A stretch of 64,000 bases of DNA from G963663495 sp963663495 (GTDB lineage Bacteria > Bacteroidota > Rhodothermia > Rhodothermales > Bin80), in NCBI GenBank assembly GCA_963663495.1, contig OY760427.1, positions 4,154,001 through 4,218,000 of the forward strand, written 5' to 3'. Within the stretch, counting starts at the first letter, position 1; every line of letters begins with the position of its first letter. Made by a program: the position numbers and the translations under genes. This document shows, piece after piece, positions 28,360 through 37,865 of the stretch. A model generated the notes under the pieces. That model was not told the DNA's origin. It made no database searches and worked only from the letters and a program-made list of their open reading frames with translations.

Positions 28360-29598
28360 CTACAGTAGAACTGCTTGTAGTTCCGGCAGGTGGTCTGCAC
28401 ACGGTAGGATTTTCATGCTCCATGTCTCCGACTCCCTATTGGCCATGGCTGCCCATCGTTGACGTTGACTCGAATTCATCCAACGCGCGACATTCCGGCA
28501 TCGTTGAGCAATCAAACTGTTCAGGTTCTCCATGATGTTATTGGTCTGCAAACTGCGTCCCAGTTCCTCCGCCACCCCCAGCCTATGGAGCGTCAAAGTC
28601 TCTTCCAACCCCTCAGACAAGCTGTTCGCTGCCTTGGGATGGGACTCCTTCAACCCCTTTTTTATGCTCAGAAGCGCATCCTTTGCCTTGTCGTAATTCG
28701 GCTCGTCGTACGCCTGCTGCAACTCCCCCCGAACCCGCACCTTTTCGTCCTCTTTCTCAATGTAACTCACCACATTCTCTCGCTTATGCCAAGTACACCG
28801 CTGTACCTGTGCCTTATCACCAAATACCGCTTTCACCGCCTTCTGAAGCCCTTTGGAACCATCTAAGATGACCAAAAGCCCCTTATCATACCGCAGACCG
28901 TGATCAATCAAATCCTGCAGCAGCCCTTGTACCGCCTCGGCGTTCTCTGTCGCCGTCTCCACCATCCCTACTACTATCTTCTCGCCCTTATCCGTAATCC
29001 CTACACAAATCAATACCTGCACCCCCTGAAAGTACTTGCCGTCCAGCAGCAACGCTACAAACGTGTTCTCCGCCAAGTTACGCTCCTCCTGCTCCTTCAA
29101 TACCTGTGCACTGTAACTCTTGTACTTGCGACTGATTGAGGAAGCGCTCAATCCAAAACTGCCAACAAACTCCGTTGCCACCTTCTTGTAGTTCCGCTGG
29201 CTAATACCATACACAATTTTCCGGGCGATACGCTCCACCATATTCGGATTCGGCTTGTGCAACAATTTGTAGGTCTCCAGAGGACGCGCTTTACCCTTCA
29301 CCCGGTCCTGTACACGCGGCACACTCACCTTTACCCGCTCATCTCCAATCATGATAGAGCCCGGTCTGCTCCCCCACCGCTCGTACCGCCCCTTGTGCTG
29401 CTTATTGTTGTCGCGCTTTCTGCGCACACCGCAGAGAGACTTTACCTCGGCTTCCATGACCGCAAGAAAAAACGCCAGTTGCATCGTGCCAAGATGCTCT
29501 ACTAACAGCTTCAGGGAATCGATCCCCGTGTCTAGTATCTTCTGGAGACCCTCCGGTAGTGTGCCGGGGTTTTCTATCTGCATGACATCTTTGGACAT
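28360..29598 (-). CDS. IS256 family (mutator-type) transposase, copy 2
   Basis: 412 residues with the same DDE residues as copy 1 (LLLDGKYF, VILDGSKGL, IMENLNS). Substitutions include VERIARK, TDKGEK, DLIDHGL and GLQKAV. Intact and coupled to the upstream inactive-type gene by the same 3-nt spacing. It could supply transposase for either copy. Confidence 0.95.
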   Translation of the reverse strand: MSKDVMQIENPGTLPEGLQKILDTGIDSLKLLVEHLGTMQLAFFLAVMEAEVKSLCGVRRKRDNNKQHKGRYERWGSRPGSIMIGDERVKVSVPRVQDRVKGKARPLETYKLLHKPNPNMVERIARKIVYGISQRNYKKVATEFVGSFGLSASSISRKYKSYSAQVLKEQEERNLAENTFVALLLDGKYFQGVQVLICVGITDKGEKIVVGMVETATENAEAVQGLLQDLIDHGLRYDKGLLVILDGSKGLQKAVKAVFGDKAQVQRCTWHKRENVVSYIEKEDEKVRVRGELQQAYDEPNYDKAKDALLSIKKGLKESHPKAANSLSEGLEETLTLHRLGVAEELGRSLQTNNIMENLNSLIAQRCRNVARWMNSSQRQRWAAMANRESETWSMKILPCADHLPELQAVLL

Positions 29599-29601
29599 AG
29601 G

Positions 29602-30663
29602 TCAGTTATCGTTTGTCTGATTGATGGAAGGAAACAATGCTGATCGCATCGCTGGAAGATACGCAGCGCGGGGCAATCTTCGCATGTGTGATTCTATCTC
29701 CAGAAGCAACAACGCCAGACAAGCACGGCGTTTGTCTGGCGGCATCCACAAGCGAACATCGCGTAGTCGCCGCACCAGCTTCTTGGAGACATGGGCCACA
29801 CAACGAGTACTTCGAAGGCTCGGACTCAACTGTTCATACAGTCCTGTCCGGTGCAGTGTCAGCGTCCTATCCAGACCCCGCAAGAGCCACCGGGCCGCAG
29901 ACCGGTTACACACCAAAAGGTCCGTATGGATCTGCATCAACGCTGCATGCGCCACCTTCGGATCCGGCACGGCGAAAGCATGCGTGATCGCCCCCCGAAT
30001 GCGCCGCCCGTCCTGCTCGGACAGATAACTCACTACACGCGTGCGCTTGTGCATCTGGCAGTGTTGCTGCTGCATACCGGTACCCAAGCACTCTTGCAGT
30101 ACGCCGGTCAGCGAGGTCACATCAGGAGTGATGCAGAAAAGCCCCCGATCTGTGCACAAACCGCGCTCCAACAAGCCTTGTAACAAGTGTTGCACGCGCT
30201 CCGCATCGTGCAACGGAGCCTCCACAAAGCCCAGAATGCGCCGATAACCCTCAATGGTAGCGGCCATGCACACGACTATGGGTCGCCCCCACACTTCCAT
30301 GGCATCAAGCCAAAGGATTACGTGCTCTTCTTCACACAACGGGCGCGTATCAAACACCTGCCGCGCCTGCTCGCACGCCGCAGCATCATCATCGTACCCC
30401 AATGCCAAGCCTCCCGGAGACTCCGGAGACTCTGGAGCACGGACGCTATTTTCCTCCTCGGAAGGTGCTTCTGCCAACTGCTCCCCAGTGCCGTCTGGAG
30501 CCGCATTATCCGACGGAAGCATAACATCCTCTTCCAGACTAGACGTCAACTGCTGCACACACTGGGTGAGGTGCCGCAACAAGTCAAATTGCAGCTGCCG
30601 ACCGGACGCGCCGGTATGACGCAGCCCCTGAATGAGCTGCGATAAATCATCTGATAAACTCAT
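29602..30663 (-). CDS. Catalytically inactive IS256-like transposase paralog, copy 2
   Basis: 353 residues, essentially identical to copy 1 (visible changes: TRAF to THAF and NETNDN to NQTNDN). It keeps LWLDAMEVW but has Pro at the second Asp position and Ala at the Glu position. The frame has stayed open. Confidence 0.85.
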   Translation of the reverse strand: MSLSDDLSQLIQGLRHTGASGRQLQFDLLRHLTQCVQQLTSSLEEDVMLPSDNAAPDGTGEQLAEAPSEEENSVRAPESPESPGGLALGYDDDAAACEQARQVFDTRPLCEEEHVILWLDAMEVWGRPIVVCMAATIEGYRRILGFVEAPLHDAERVQHLLQGLLERGLCTDRGLFCITPDVTSLTGVLQECLGTGMQQQHCQMHKRTRVVSYLSEQDGRRIRGAITHAFAVPDPKVAHAALMQIHTDLLVCNRSAARWLLRGLDRTLTLHRTGLYEQLSPSLRSTRCVAHVSKKLVRRLRDVRLWMPPDKRRACLALLLLEIESHMRRLPRAAYLPAMRSALFPSINQTNDN

Positions 30664-30761
30664 AAGTGATCATGGATCCGTATGGTGAAAAGGCTTAGGA
30701 AACCCAAGCCAACACCGAACCACAAATCACTTTTTCAGCCAACAAGGAATGGCACGCCGCC

Positions 30762-31883
30762 GCTCCTTTTTCCTGCAGTCATAAAACTTGCGACGCGCAT
30801 GCGCCATACATCCAAACAGCGTTATCCCGCCCCGCGTACCAAACGCATCGTACACCACATACCCGTCGGTTTGCATCGCCCCTCTATATCCGCGCAAGAA
30901 TTCCCACGGTCCAGCGCGCGCACGGCTCGGGCTGTAATCCATCATCACCACCTTCGCCCGCGGTGCCAAGTATACCCAAAGATAGCCGCGATGCGTCTTT
31001 CCTTCGTTTTTCTTCCCTTTCTTCTCCTTCTTCTCCTTCTTCTTCGGCTTTTGCACCGGGAACGTTGTCTCATCCACCTGCAGATACCTGCTACGAAGCA
31101 CCTCCTTACGCAACGCATCTCCTAACGGACCCAGATACGTCGCTACCTTCGCAATCCAATCCCCCATTGTAGCAGCCGATAGCTTCACGCCATGGCGCTG
31201 AAACTTCTTCCGCAGCCGGTATAGCGGCATATGATCCACATATTTGGCTACCGCCAAATACGCCAACAACCCCGGACCCGCCTTCCCCTTCGGTATAACA
31301 CGCTTCGGCAACGGCGCTATGACCACCCCCTTGCGAGGCTCCTTGCAGACAACGTACTTCGGCCGCACAATCCGTACTACCCTCGTGAAGCCCGGCACAT
31401 ATTCCAGGTACTCCGTTACTTCCTCGCCGATGTACTTCATACCCGCGGTGCTGCCCTCCGGCTCAAGGCGGATCACCTCTCTGGGCAGATGGTCCGGAAT
31501 CGGCCCGCGCACCGGCTTGTTCTTCCCACGCCGCTTGCGCTTTACCAGGTCGTACTCCTCCTCCTCGGGCTCAACAGCTTCTGGTTCCTCTCCAAACAAC
31601 CCGCCTTGCTGCGCATTGTCCGCCGGCGTGTAACGCTCACTCTTTTGCCAGAGAGTAGGCGATGCGCTTGTTCCAACCTGTCTTCCAGATGGCTAATCTT
31701 CGCAGCCTGATCGGCAATTGTCGCAGCCTGATCCGCGTTGTTCTTGGATAGACGATCGGCTTTTTTCTCCAAGCGACGGACCTGTTTTCGCAGATCCTTG
31801 TTCTCAGCCTCTTGGTTTCTTAGCCTCTGAAAAAGGACTTCACCGGCAGGAGAAGAGGGGGAGAAAGATGCCTTGGACCGCAT
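30762..31883 (-). pseudogene. tnpC: IS66-B3 tnpC, 5' part (frameshifted)
   Basis: From MRSKASFSPSSPAGE at 31883 through the coiled coil to LLSGK. One A is missing from a run of five (about 31645) relative to IS66-B1, changing frame. Reading resumes as FGEEPEAVEPEEEEYDL and continues through LQVDETTFPV and MQTDGYVVYD until the IS256-type insertion after FYDCRKKE. The Glu run is two shorter than in IS66-B1. Confidence 0.92.
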
Positions 31884-32128
31884 AGTTCATGTACATGTGC
31901 TTCCTCCACAATGTTCCGGTTCTTCTCCCCAAAACCCATGTTTTTTGTCCCCAAAGGCGCTGATTGCTGCCTGCATTCAGGCGCCTGGACGATAAGCTGC
32001 ACACCACTCCGAAATTCCCATATCGGCACACCAAACCCGGCGTATAATCACCTTGCACTAAGCTCTACAAGCGGACTACGCAGACCATTGCTAAGCCCGC
32101 TTTACCATGTACTTTACCGTACGGATAC

Positions 32129-32539
32129 GCTTCGGATATGATTGTGGGGTTTATGAAGGAAGCGAAGGATCGGTATCCGGCGATCACATCGTGCAGCATG
32201 GATAAGGGGTACTCATCGGTAAAGAACCGTAAGGCGCTGGAGCCGGTGTTGGACACGGTGATCATGCCGAAGAGGGGTAAGTTGAGCAAAGCGGACAAGG
32301 AGAGGGAATCCGATCCGAAGTTTGTGGAGGGGCGTCGTCAGCATCCGGCGGTGGAGTCGGCGATCAACAATTTGAATCATCGGGGTCTGGGTTTGATACG
32401 GACCCGTGGCAAGGAAGGCTTTGTGCGCACGGTGGCGCTGATAGCGGTAGCGGCGAATGTTCACCGTATCGGGCAGATGGTGAAGCAGAACGAGGAGCGA
32501 CGAAGGCGGTGCGAGCCGGCCCGCAAACGCGCGGCGTAG
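32129..32539 (+). pseudogene. ISNCY-type transposase, C-terminal part
   Basis: Starts at the right copy of the target duplication with SDMIVGFMKEAKDRYPAITS and continues through CSMDKGYSSVKNRKALE (Asp motif), PKRGKLSKADKERE and HPAVESAINNLNHRG (Glu motif), ending KRAA. It directly completes the N-terminal part that stops at 4948. The Met at 32138 is internal to the protein. Confidence 0.88.
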
Positions 32540-32793
32540 GGACTCGCGCGAGCATCTTCAGCACAAAATCAAGGTAATCTGCAAGGGCGAGAGGCCAACG
32601 TGTGTTCATGCCTCGCCGATGGAGGCCAAAGACACGTCAAAACCACCGGATTGCCGGTGTGAGCGGACAAAGTCAGCGACGTTACCATCGAAAAACCCTT
32701 GCTGGCTGTCCTTCCGGATCCCCAATTCGGATTCCAGCCCCCCGGCTAGTCCAAGAGTCACTCAGAAAAGCCTGCTATTCTGGCAAACACCAA
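32540..32793. other. Intergenic region between the ISNCY remnant and glgC
   Basis: About 250 bp without a convincing gene. It may include the ISNCY right end, whose terminus was not identified, and the region 3' of glgC. Confidence 0.4.
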
Positions 32794-34056
32794 TTAAATG
32801 ATCGTTCCAGACGAAATGTCAGCATTCTTTGGAATCACGACGATACCATCCCGTATGTAATACTGATCGCCATCAAATTCCTGCACACCCCTGTCGTTTC
32901 TGATTATGCTCCCTGCACCGATACCAACGTTCTTATCTACTATGGCACCAGAAATCACGCAGCCCTCCCCAATCGTCGGTTGAGCAGGCCCTTCCATACT
33001 GTCACGCCGTGCTTGCGGAAGCCAGGGGAAATAGTCCGTTCCCATGATAATTGAGCGTTCAACTACTGCTCCCTTACTTATGTAGGAGCGGATACCAATC
33101 ACGGACTCGGTAATCGTACACTTCTCCATAATGGAGCCTTCTGAAACGAGCGAATCCCGTACGGTCGCTGCATTCACCTTGGCCGGTGGCAACATCCGTG
33201 CGTTGGTATACAAGGGCATATCGGTTTCATAGATGCTGTACTTAGGCGTCGGTTTAGCAAGGAGCAGGTTTGCATCGTAGAAGGACTTGATTGTCCCTAT
33301 ATCACTCCAGAACCCATCAAAAGGATAACTGACCACCAACCGATTATTGATTGCGCGGGGTATGATCTGCTTGCCAAAATCATGGTCCTCGGGCAAGTCG
33401 TCCAGGCAGGACCGGAGGACACCGCTTGAGAATACGTAAATCCCCATCGAGGCCAAGTAAACCCTCCCCTGCTGGTGCATGGATGCAGCCACCGGACTCT
33501 GTTTGCCAGTCAGATCCTGGGGCTTCTCACTAAACTCCGTTATCACATGCTGATCGTTCGTCTTCAGGATACCGAAGCCCGGCGCATCCGCAGCCGTGAC
33601 CGGAACCGTCGCTACCGTGATATCTGCTCCACACTTGCGATGATGGGTGATGAGCTTGCCGTAGTCCATCGTGTATAGCTGATCACCTGACAAAATCAGC
33701 ACATCGTCATGTCGGTAAACCAGAAAGTGGGGCATGCCCTGGCGCACCGCATCTGCCGTACCCTGAAACCACGCCAGCGAGGCACGAGTCTGCTCAGCAG
33801 CCACCACCGAGACGAAACCCTGCCGAAAATGGTCCATCGTGTAACTGTTGGCGACATGCCGGTTCAAACTCGCAGAATTGAACTGGGTCAGCACAAAAAT
33901 CTTGTAGATATCCGAGTTTATGCAGTTGGACACCGGAACATCAATCAGCCGATACTTGCCGGCGAACGGTACAGCTGGTTTTGCGCGCCGCTGCGTAAGA
34001 GGAAATAGTCTGGTACCCGCTCCCCCGCCGAGAATTAATGCAATGCAGTCTTCCAT
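32794..34056 (-). CDS. glgC: Glucose-1-phosphate adenylyltransferase (ADP-glucose pyrophosphorylase)
   Basis: 420 residues, standard length. It makes ADP-glucose from ATP and glucose-1-phosphate for glycogen synthesis in the cytoplasm. The nucleotidyltransferase signature ALILGGGAGTRLFPLTQ is at residues 7-23, followed by KPAVPFAGKYRLIDVPVSNC, LILSGDQLYTMDY and the sugar-phosphate region ITEFSEKP. The C-terminal quarter is a left-handed beta-helix (hexapeptide-like IGEGCVISGAIVDKNVGIG). It is transcribed away from the DUF4175 gene with about 127 bp between the starts, which probably holds both promoters. Intact; no other glycogen gene is nearby. Confidence 0.97.
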   Translation of the reverse strand: MEDCIALILGGGAGTRLFPLTQRRAKPAVPFAGKYRLIDVPVSNCINSDIYKIFVLTQFNSASLNRHVANSYTMDHFRQGFVSVVAAEQTRASLAWFQGTADAVRQGMPHFLVYRHDDVLILSGDQLYTMDYGKLITHHRKCGADITVATVPVTAADAPGFGILKTNDQHVITEFSEKPQDLTGKQSPVAASMHQQGRVYLASMGIYVFSSGVLRSCLDDLPEDHDFGKQIIPRAINNRLVVSYPFDGFWSDIGTIKSFYDANLLLAKPTPKYSIYETDMPLYTNARMLPPAKVNAATVRDSLVSEGSIMEKCTITESVIGIRSYISKGAVVERSIIMGTDYFPWLPQARRDSMEGPAQPTIGEGCVISGAIVDKNVGIGAGSIIRNDRGVQEFDGDQYYIRDGIVVIPKNADISSGTII

Positions 34057-34183
34057 AACTTGCGAGTTTCAACAACCCATGATTGTGGACCTGAAATCTG
34101 GATGGCCCCAAGATACGCACCGCAACATGGATGAAACCACGGCATGGGGTAGATGTAGGGATCACCAGCACTTGTAGAACGCA

Positions 34184-37100
34184 GTGAGCAACCACTCCCT
34201 TCCCTCTCTCAGGGCCCGTATTCGTAAAAGCGCCCGCCGCATCGTACTGGCGAGACTGCTGTACGGCGTAACGGTGTGCGCAGGTGTCGTAGGACTGGTA
34301 ACATTGCTTCTTGTCGGAATTGAGGCAAGTTTTTGGACCGGCACGGCGCTCCGAACCGGTTTCCTGTACGGCCTCATGCTGCCGTTAGCCATTGCCGTGA
34401 TGGTGTGGCTGGCCGGGCCATTCCTGCGGGTAATCGGAATATTGCCAGCCATGGAGGAAGGCGAGGCAGCATCAATAATCGGTAGACGGCACCCACAAAT
34501 TGCTGATCGGCTTTCCAATCTTCTGGACCTCGCCGGAGGGCGCAGGAGCAATGCTCCGAATGCGCTGGTGGACGGTGCCATTGATATGCTGGGAGCTCAG
34601 GTTGCTCCTGTAGAATTTGAACGTTCCGCAGACTTCACGGCGGCAAAACGTGCCATACGCTGGGCCGCACTGCCGTTGTGCGGCCTGGTACTGTTTGCCG
34701 TTGCTGCTCCCTCGTCCTTTTTGGGAGCCTCGGTGCGACTAATGTCTCCCGGTACCATGTATGCTCCGCCAACGCACTTTTCGCTAACGGTAGAACCCGG
34801 TTCATCGCGTGCAATTAAGGGAGAGACACTGGAGATCCAAGCCGTAGCCGCTGGGAGTAGCCTTCCCTCCCTCGTTACGCTATCCATGCGAAGAATTGGA
34901 GAAACCGAGGCGGAAACGGTGGAGATCCCGTCAGATGATGCCGGCACATCTTTCCGTTACCGATTAGAGTCGGTGCAGGCGTCGTTCCGTTACCGGTTTG
35001 AAGCCAGCCCGGTGCAGTCCGATTGGTTCGCAATAGATGTGTTATCAAGGCCCGCCGTACGCCAGCTGCAGCTGGAACTGAGCCCGCCATCGTACACCCG
35101 CCTCATGCCTAGAAAACTTGAGCCAGGAGTAGGTGATGTGGCTGCACTTGTCGGCACACGCGTAACCGTTACGGTGGAACCCGCACATCAGGTTGCGCGC
35201 AGCGCCTATGTACAATTCTCTGCGGGAGATTCTCTCCCTCTTGAACCCGTCGGGCAGCGCTTTGCCGGCTCATTTGCCCTGAAACAGAAGGATACCTACA
35301 GTATCCAGCTGACATCCGAAGACGGCCTGCGGAACGCGGATCCGATATCGTACACACTGACCGTTACTCCCGACCTGTCTCCATCCATTGAGCTCATGGC
35401 CCCGGAAGAGGGGACAGAACTGGACCCGTCCCTCCATACCACGGTGCAGCTTCGGCTGCTGGATGATTACGGGTTCTCGTCCTTACACCTCCGATGGCGC
35501 CTTGCTGAAAGCCGCTTTGACGAAATCATGGACGAATTTCGCACAATTGATCTACCGATCTCACGCGGACGTGACCAAGTGATACACTACGACTGGTACC
35601 TACGGGAAACCACCGACTTGGACATCGTACCCGGCGATGCCATTGAGTTCTTCGCGGAAGTGTACGATAACGACGCGATTTCGGGCTATAAGGCAGCCCA
35701 AAGCCTTCGGCGCCTGCTGCGATTGCCCTCGCTGGCAGACCGGTATGAAGCACTGGATGCATCCCAGGAAGAATCAGAGTCGGAGCTGGAGGCCATACTT
35801 GAGGATGCGAAGGATATTCGGGAGGAGTTCGACGAGCTGCGAGAGGACCTGCGGGGGCTGCAGGATGACGACTGGGAGAACACCCGACAGCTTGAGAGTA
35901 TTGAGCAGGCACAGCAGCAGCTCCACGAACGCATGGAGGACTTAACGAGGCAGCTTGAGGACGAAGCGCAAGAGATGGAGCTGCACTCGCTCGTAAGCGC
36001 CGAGACGCTGGACATGTACGAAGAACTGCAGCGCGTGGTTGAGGAGATACGCTCCCCAGAGCTGATGGATGCGCTCCAGGCACTCCAAGAGGCAATGGAG
36101 CAGCTGGATCCTCTTGGGATGCAGGAGGCAATTAATGAATTCGACTTCAACGAGGAGCAGTTCAGGGAGCGTATTGAGAGGGCGCTCGAACTGTTTAAAC
36201 AGTTTCAGCTGCAGCAGGAGCTGGACGAGGCGGCCAAGCGCTCCGAAGAGCTGGCAGCGGTGCAGGAATCTCTGGCAGAAAAGACCGACGGAGAGCAGGC
36301 AGGAGAGCAGCGTGGCAAGCTTGTAGAGGAGCAGCTGCGTGCTCGGGAGGACATGCAAGGTCTCGAAGAAACGATGTCCGAGATTGAAAACCGGATGGAG
36401 GATATGTCCACGGCCCCGACGGAGGCGATGCGTGCGTTGAATGAGCAGACGCAGGAAATGCAGCTGCCTCAGCAAATGCAGGCTAATGCCCAACAGATGC
36501 AGCAGGGCCAGATGCAATCCGCACAACAGGGCCAGCGCCGGATGCAGCGCCAGATGCAGTCGCTCCAAAGTGGCCTCCAGAACCTCAGCAGCAGTATGCA
36601 GCAACGCCGGATGCACATCAATGCTGCGGCCTTACGGGCAGCGATACGGGATGTACTGATGCTGTCCCACGGGCAGGAAGAACTGCGCCGCAGCTTTGAC
36701 GACATGCTGGAAGGAGGACCTGGCACACGCGATCTGGCACGAAAGCAGGACGAGTTGATGCGCGGCCTTACTAAGGTTGCAGACTCCCTGCAAAGCATCG
36801 CCCGGCAAGTCCCGCAGTTAACGCGAACAGCCCAACGACTTACCGGAGAAGCGCTGCAGAATATGGAGCAAGCAACCCCGTTGCTTGCAGAGGGACAGGG
36901 AACGGCCGCTGTACACCATCAAGGGCTGGCAATGGCGCGGCTGAACGAGCTCAGCCTTCTGCTGATAGACTTGTTGGACCAGCTTATGAACGCCCCTCCG
37001 AACTCCTCTGGAGGCATGTCTATGCAGCAGATGACGGAGCAGCTTCAACAGATGGCCCAGCAGCAGTCCAGGATCAATCAGCAGATCCAGCAGATGCTGA

Positions 37101-37564
37101 ACGAAACACAGGGGCAGCGCCTATCGGCAGACCATCGTCAGAGACTAGGTCAGCTCGGCATGCAGCAGCAACTGATGCAACAGCAGCTACGCCAGATGAA
37201 CCGTGAGCGGGAAATTGCGCAGCAGCTGATGGGCGACCTGGAGCGTATAGCCGAGAACCTTGAGGACTCAATACAGGAGCTCGGGCGCGGCACTTTAAGT
37301 CGACGGACACAGCAGCGGCAACAGGAAATTCTGACGCGGCTGCTTGATGCGTCACGCAGCATGCAGGAGCGCGGACGCGAGCGCCGGCGAGAAAGCCGGC
37401 GCGGCGAAGACATCTCTCGTCCAAGCCCCGAACAACTGGACCCCGAACGTGGCTCGGCGCAGCTGCGCCGAGCCTTTCTGGATGCTCTGGAACGCGGGTA
37501 CGCTCCCGACTTCGAAGAGCTGATCAGGCACTATTTTCTCCTGCTGCAACAGGAGGACGAGTAG
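34184..37564 (+). CDS. DUF4175 family membrane protein with glutamine-rich coiled coils
   Basis: 1126 residues. Two N-terminal transmembrane segments (about 19-45 and 60-88), then a soluble stretch and another hydrophobic helix near 160-185 (ALPLCGLVLFAVAAPSSFLG). A beta-rich, likely periplasmic region spans about 200-500. From residue 520 on it is almost entirely helical, with long coiled coils and Gln/Met-rich tracts (MQANAQQMQQGQMQSAQQGQ). DUF4175 proteins are common in Bacteroidota and their function is unproven. Start ATG at 34184. The 3' end overlaps the converging DCC gene by 41 nt. Confidence 0.88.
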   Translation: MSNHSLPSLRARIRKSARRIVLARLLYGVTVCAGVVGLVTLLLVGIEASFWTGTALRTGFLYGLMLPLAIAVMVWLAGPFLRVIGILPAMEEGEAASIIGRRHPQIADRLSNLLDLAGGRRSNAPNALVDGAIDMLGAQVAPVEFERSADFTAAKRAIRWAALPLCGLVLFAVAAPSSFLGASVRLMSPGTMYAPPTHFSLTVEPGSSRAIKGETLEIQAVAAGSSLPSLVTLSMRRIGETEAETVEIPSDDAGTSFRYRLESVQASFRYRFEASPVQSDWFAIDVLSRPAVRQLQLELSPPSYTRLMPRKLEPGVGDVAALVGTRVTVTVEPAHQVARSAYVQFSAGDSLPLEPVGQRFAGSFALKQKDTYSIQLTSEDGLRNADPISYTLTVTPDLSPSIELMAPEEGTELDPSLHTTVQLRLLDDYGFSSLHLRWRLAESRFDEIMDEFRTIDLPISRGRDQVIHYDWYLRETTDLDIVPGDAIEFFAEVYDNDAISGYKAAQSLRRLLRLPSLADRYEALDASQEESESELEAILEDAKDIREEFDELREDLRGLQDDDWENTRQLESIEQAQQQLHERMEDLTRQLEDEAQEMELHSLVSAETLDMYEELQRVVEEIRSPELMDALQALQEAMEQLDPLGMQEAINEFDFNEEQFRERIERALELFKQFQLQQELDEAAKRSEELAAVQESLAEKTDGEQAGEQRGKLVEEQLRAREDMQGLEETMSEIENRMEDMSTAPTEAMRALNEQTQEMQLPQQMQANAQQMQQGQMQSAQQGQRRMQRQMQSLQSGLQNLSSSMQQRRMHINAAALRAAIRDVLMLSHGQEELRRSFDDMLEGGPGTRDLARKQDELMRGLTKVADSLQSIARQVPQLTRTAQRLTGEALQNMEQATPLLAEGQGTAAVHHQGLAMARLNELSLLLIDLLDQLMNAPPNSSGGMSMQQMTEQLQQMAQQQSRINQQIQQMLNETQGQRLSADHRQRLGQLGMQQQLMQQQLRQMNREREIAQQLMGDLERIAENLEDSIQELGRGTLSRRTQQRQQEILTRLLDASRSMQERGRERRRESRRGEDISRPSPEQLDPERGSAQLRRAFLDALERGYAPDFEELIRHYFLLLQQEDE

Positions 37565-37859
37565 CGGAACGCCGAAGTGCGACATAACGGTACCAACCGT
37601 CCCTGAACCGCCGCGGGACCACCATCAATAGCCATAGCATGCTCCACGGCAGTCCAAGACCTCTCGCTGCGCGCAGAACAGCTGAGGACTGCCGATATTC
37701 CCGTTCACCGCAGCGCACCACCATGCTGTCCATGCCGCACGCAGGCTCACACTGTAACGGTACGAAGCAGAAGCGCTTCCTGCGATCGCGGGCAGCAATC
37801 CATTGAACCGCCCCCTCACAGAGCGAGCATTCGGCATCATATAGCAACGTCAACTGCAT
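37524..37859 (-). CDS. DCC-family thiol-disulfide oxidoreductase (DUF393)
   Basis: 111 residues. The N-terminal signature LLYDAECSLCEGAVQWI has the DxxCxxC pattern of the DCC family, which has a thioredoxin-like fold and a predicted redox role. VPLQCEPA follows, and a hydrophobic C-terminal helix (WSMLWLLMVVPRRFRDGWY) is typical of the family. The start at 37859 lies 7 bp from the divergent chrA start, so any promoters overlap. The 3' end overlaps the DUF4175 gene. The final 20 residues look unconserved. Confidence 0.85.
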   Translation of the reverse strand: MQLTLLYDAECSLCEGAVQWIAARDRRKRFCFVPLQCEPACGMDSMVVRCGEREYRQSSAVLRAARGLGLPWSMLWLLMVVPRRFRDGWYRYVALRRSATRPPVAAGENSA

Positions 37860-37865
37860 TCGATT

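Larger units (their letters stand above)
27437..30761 (-). mobile_element. IS256-type two-transposase element, copy 2 (lacks left 592 bp)
   Basis: Nearly identical to 24111-27436 with an offset of 3325-3326 bp. It abuts the complete right terminus of copy 1 and ends at 30761 with GGCACGCCGCC followed by the GCTCCTTT duplication. It has no left terminal repeat of its own. Confidence 0.93.
4949..32128. mobile_element. 27.2-kb interval bounded by IS66-type termini, inserted in an ISNCY gene
   Basis: The left edge is the exact GTAAGCGTGCGGTGAAGTAC terminus of IS66-A. The right edge is the exact terminus of IS66-B3 (inward reading GTATCCGTACGGTAAAGTAC). The ends share the pattern GTAnnCGTnCGGTnAAGTAC. 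Flanks are GATTCGGA and GCTTCGGA, and the ISNCY gene can be rejoined across them. One reading is a composite transposon mobilised by heterologous IS66 ends. Recombination among IS66 copies after a simpler insertion is the main alternative. Many internal insertions may be later than the event. Confidence 0.45.
22791..32128 (-). mobile_element. IS66-B3, interrupted by a double IS256-type insertion
   Basis: Left terminus GTATCCGTCCGGTGAAGTAC at 22791; right terminus is inverted GTATCCGTACGGTAAAGTAC ending at 32128. Its tnpC is split at 23518/30762 by the 7243-bp IS256-type element. Flanks are TTTTTCGA and GCTTCGGA, which do not match, so this copy did not simply insert here. Confidence 0.85.

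Noticed and set aside
27437..30761. Second IS256-type copy as an independent insertion
   Set aside because: It has no left terminal repeat and no target duplication of its own at 27437; it is part of one tandem structure.
35526..36616. Long minus-strand open frames opposite the DUF4175 gene
   Set aside because: They are the antisense of a Gln/Glu-rich coding region and show only low-complexity Ser/Leu/Cys composition with no motif.
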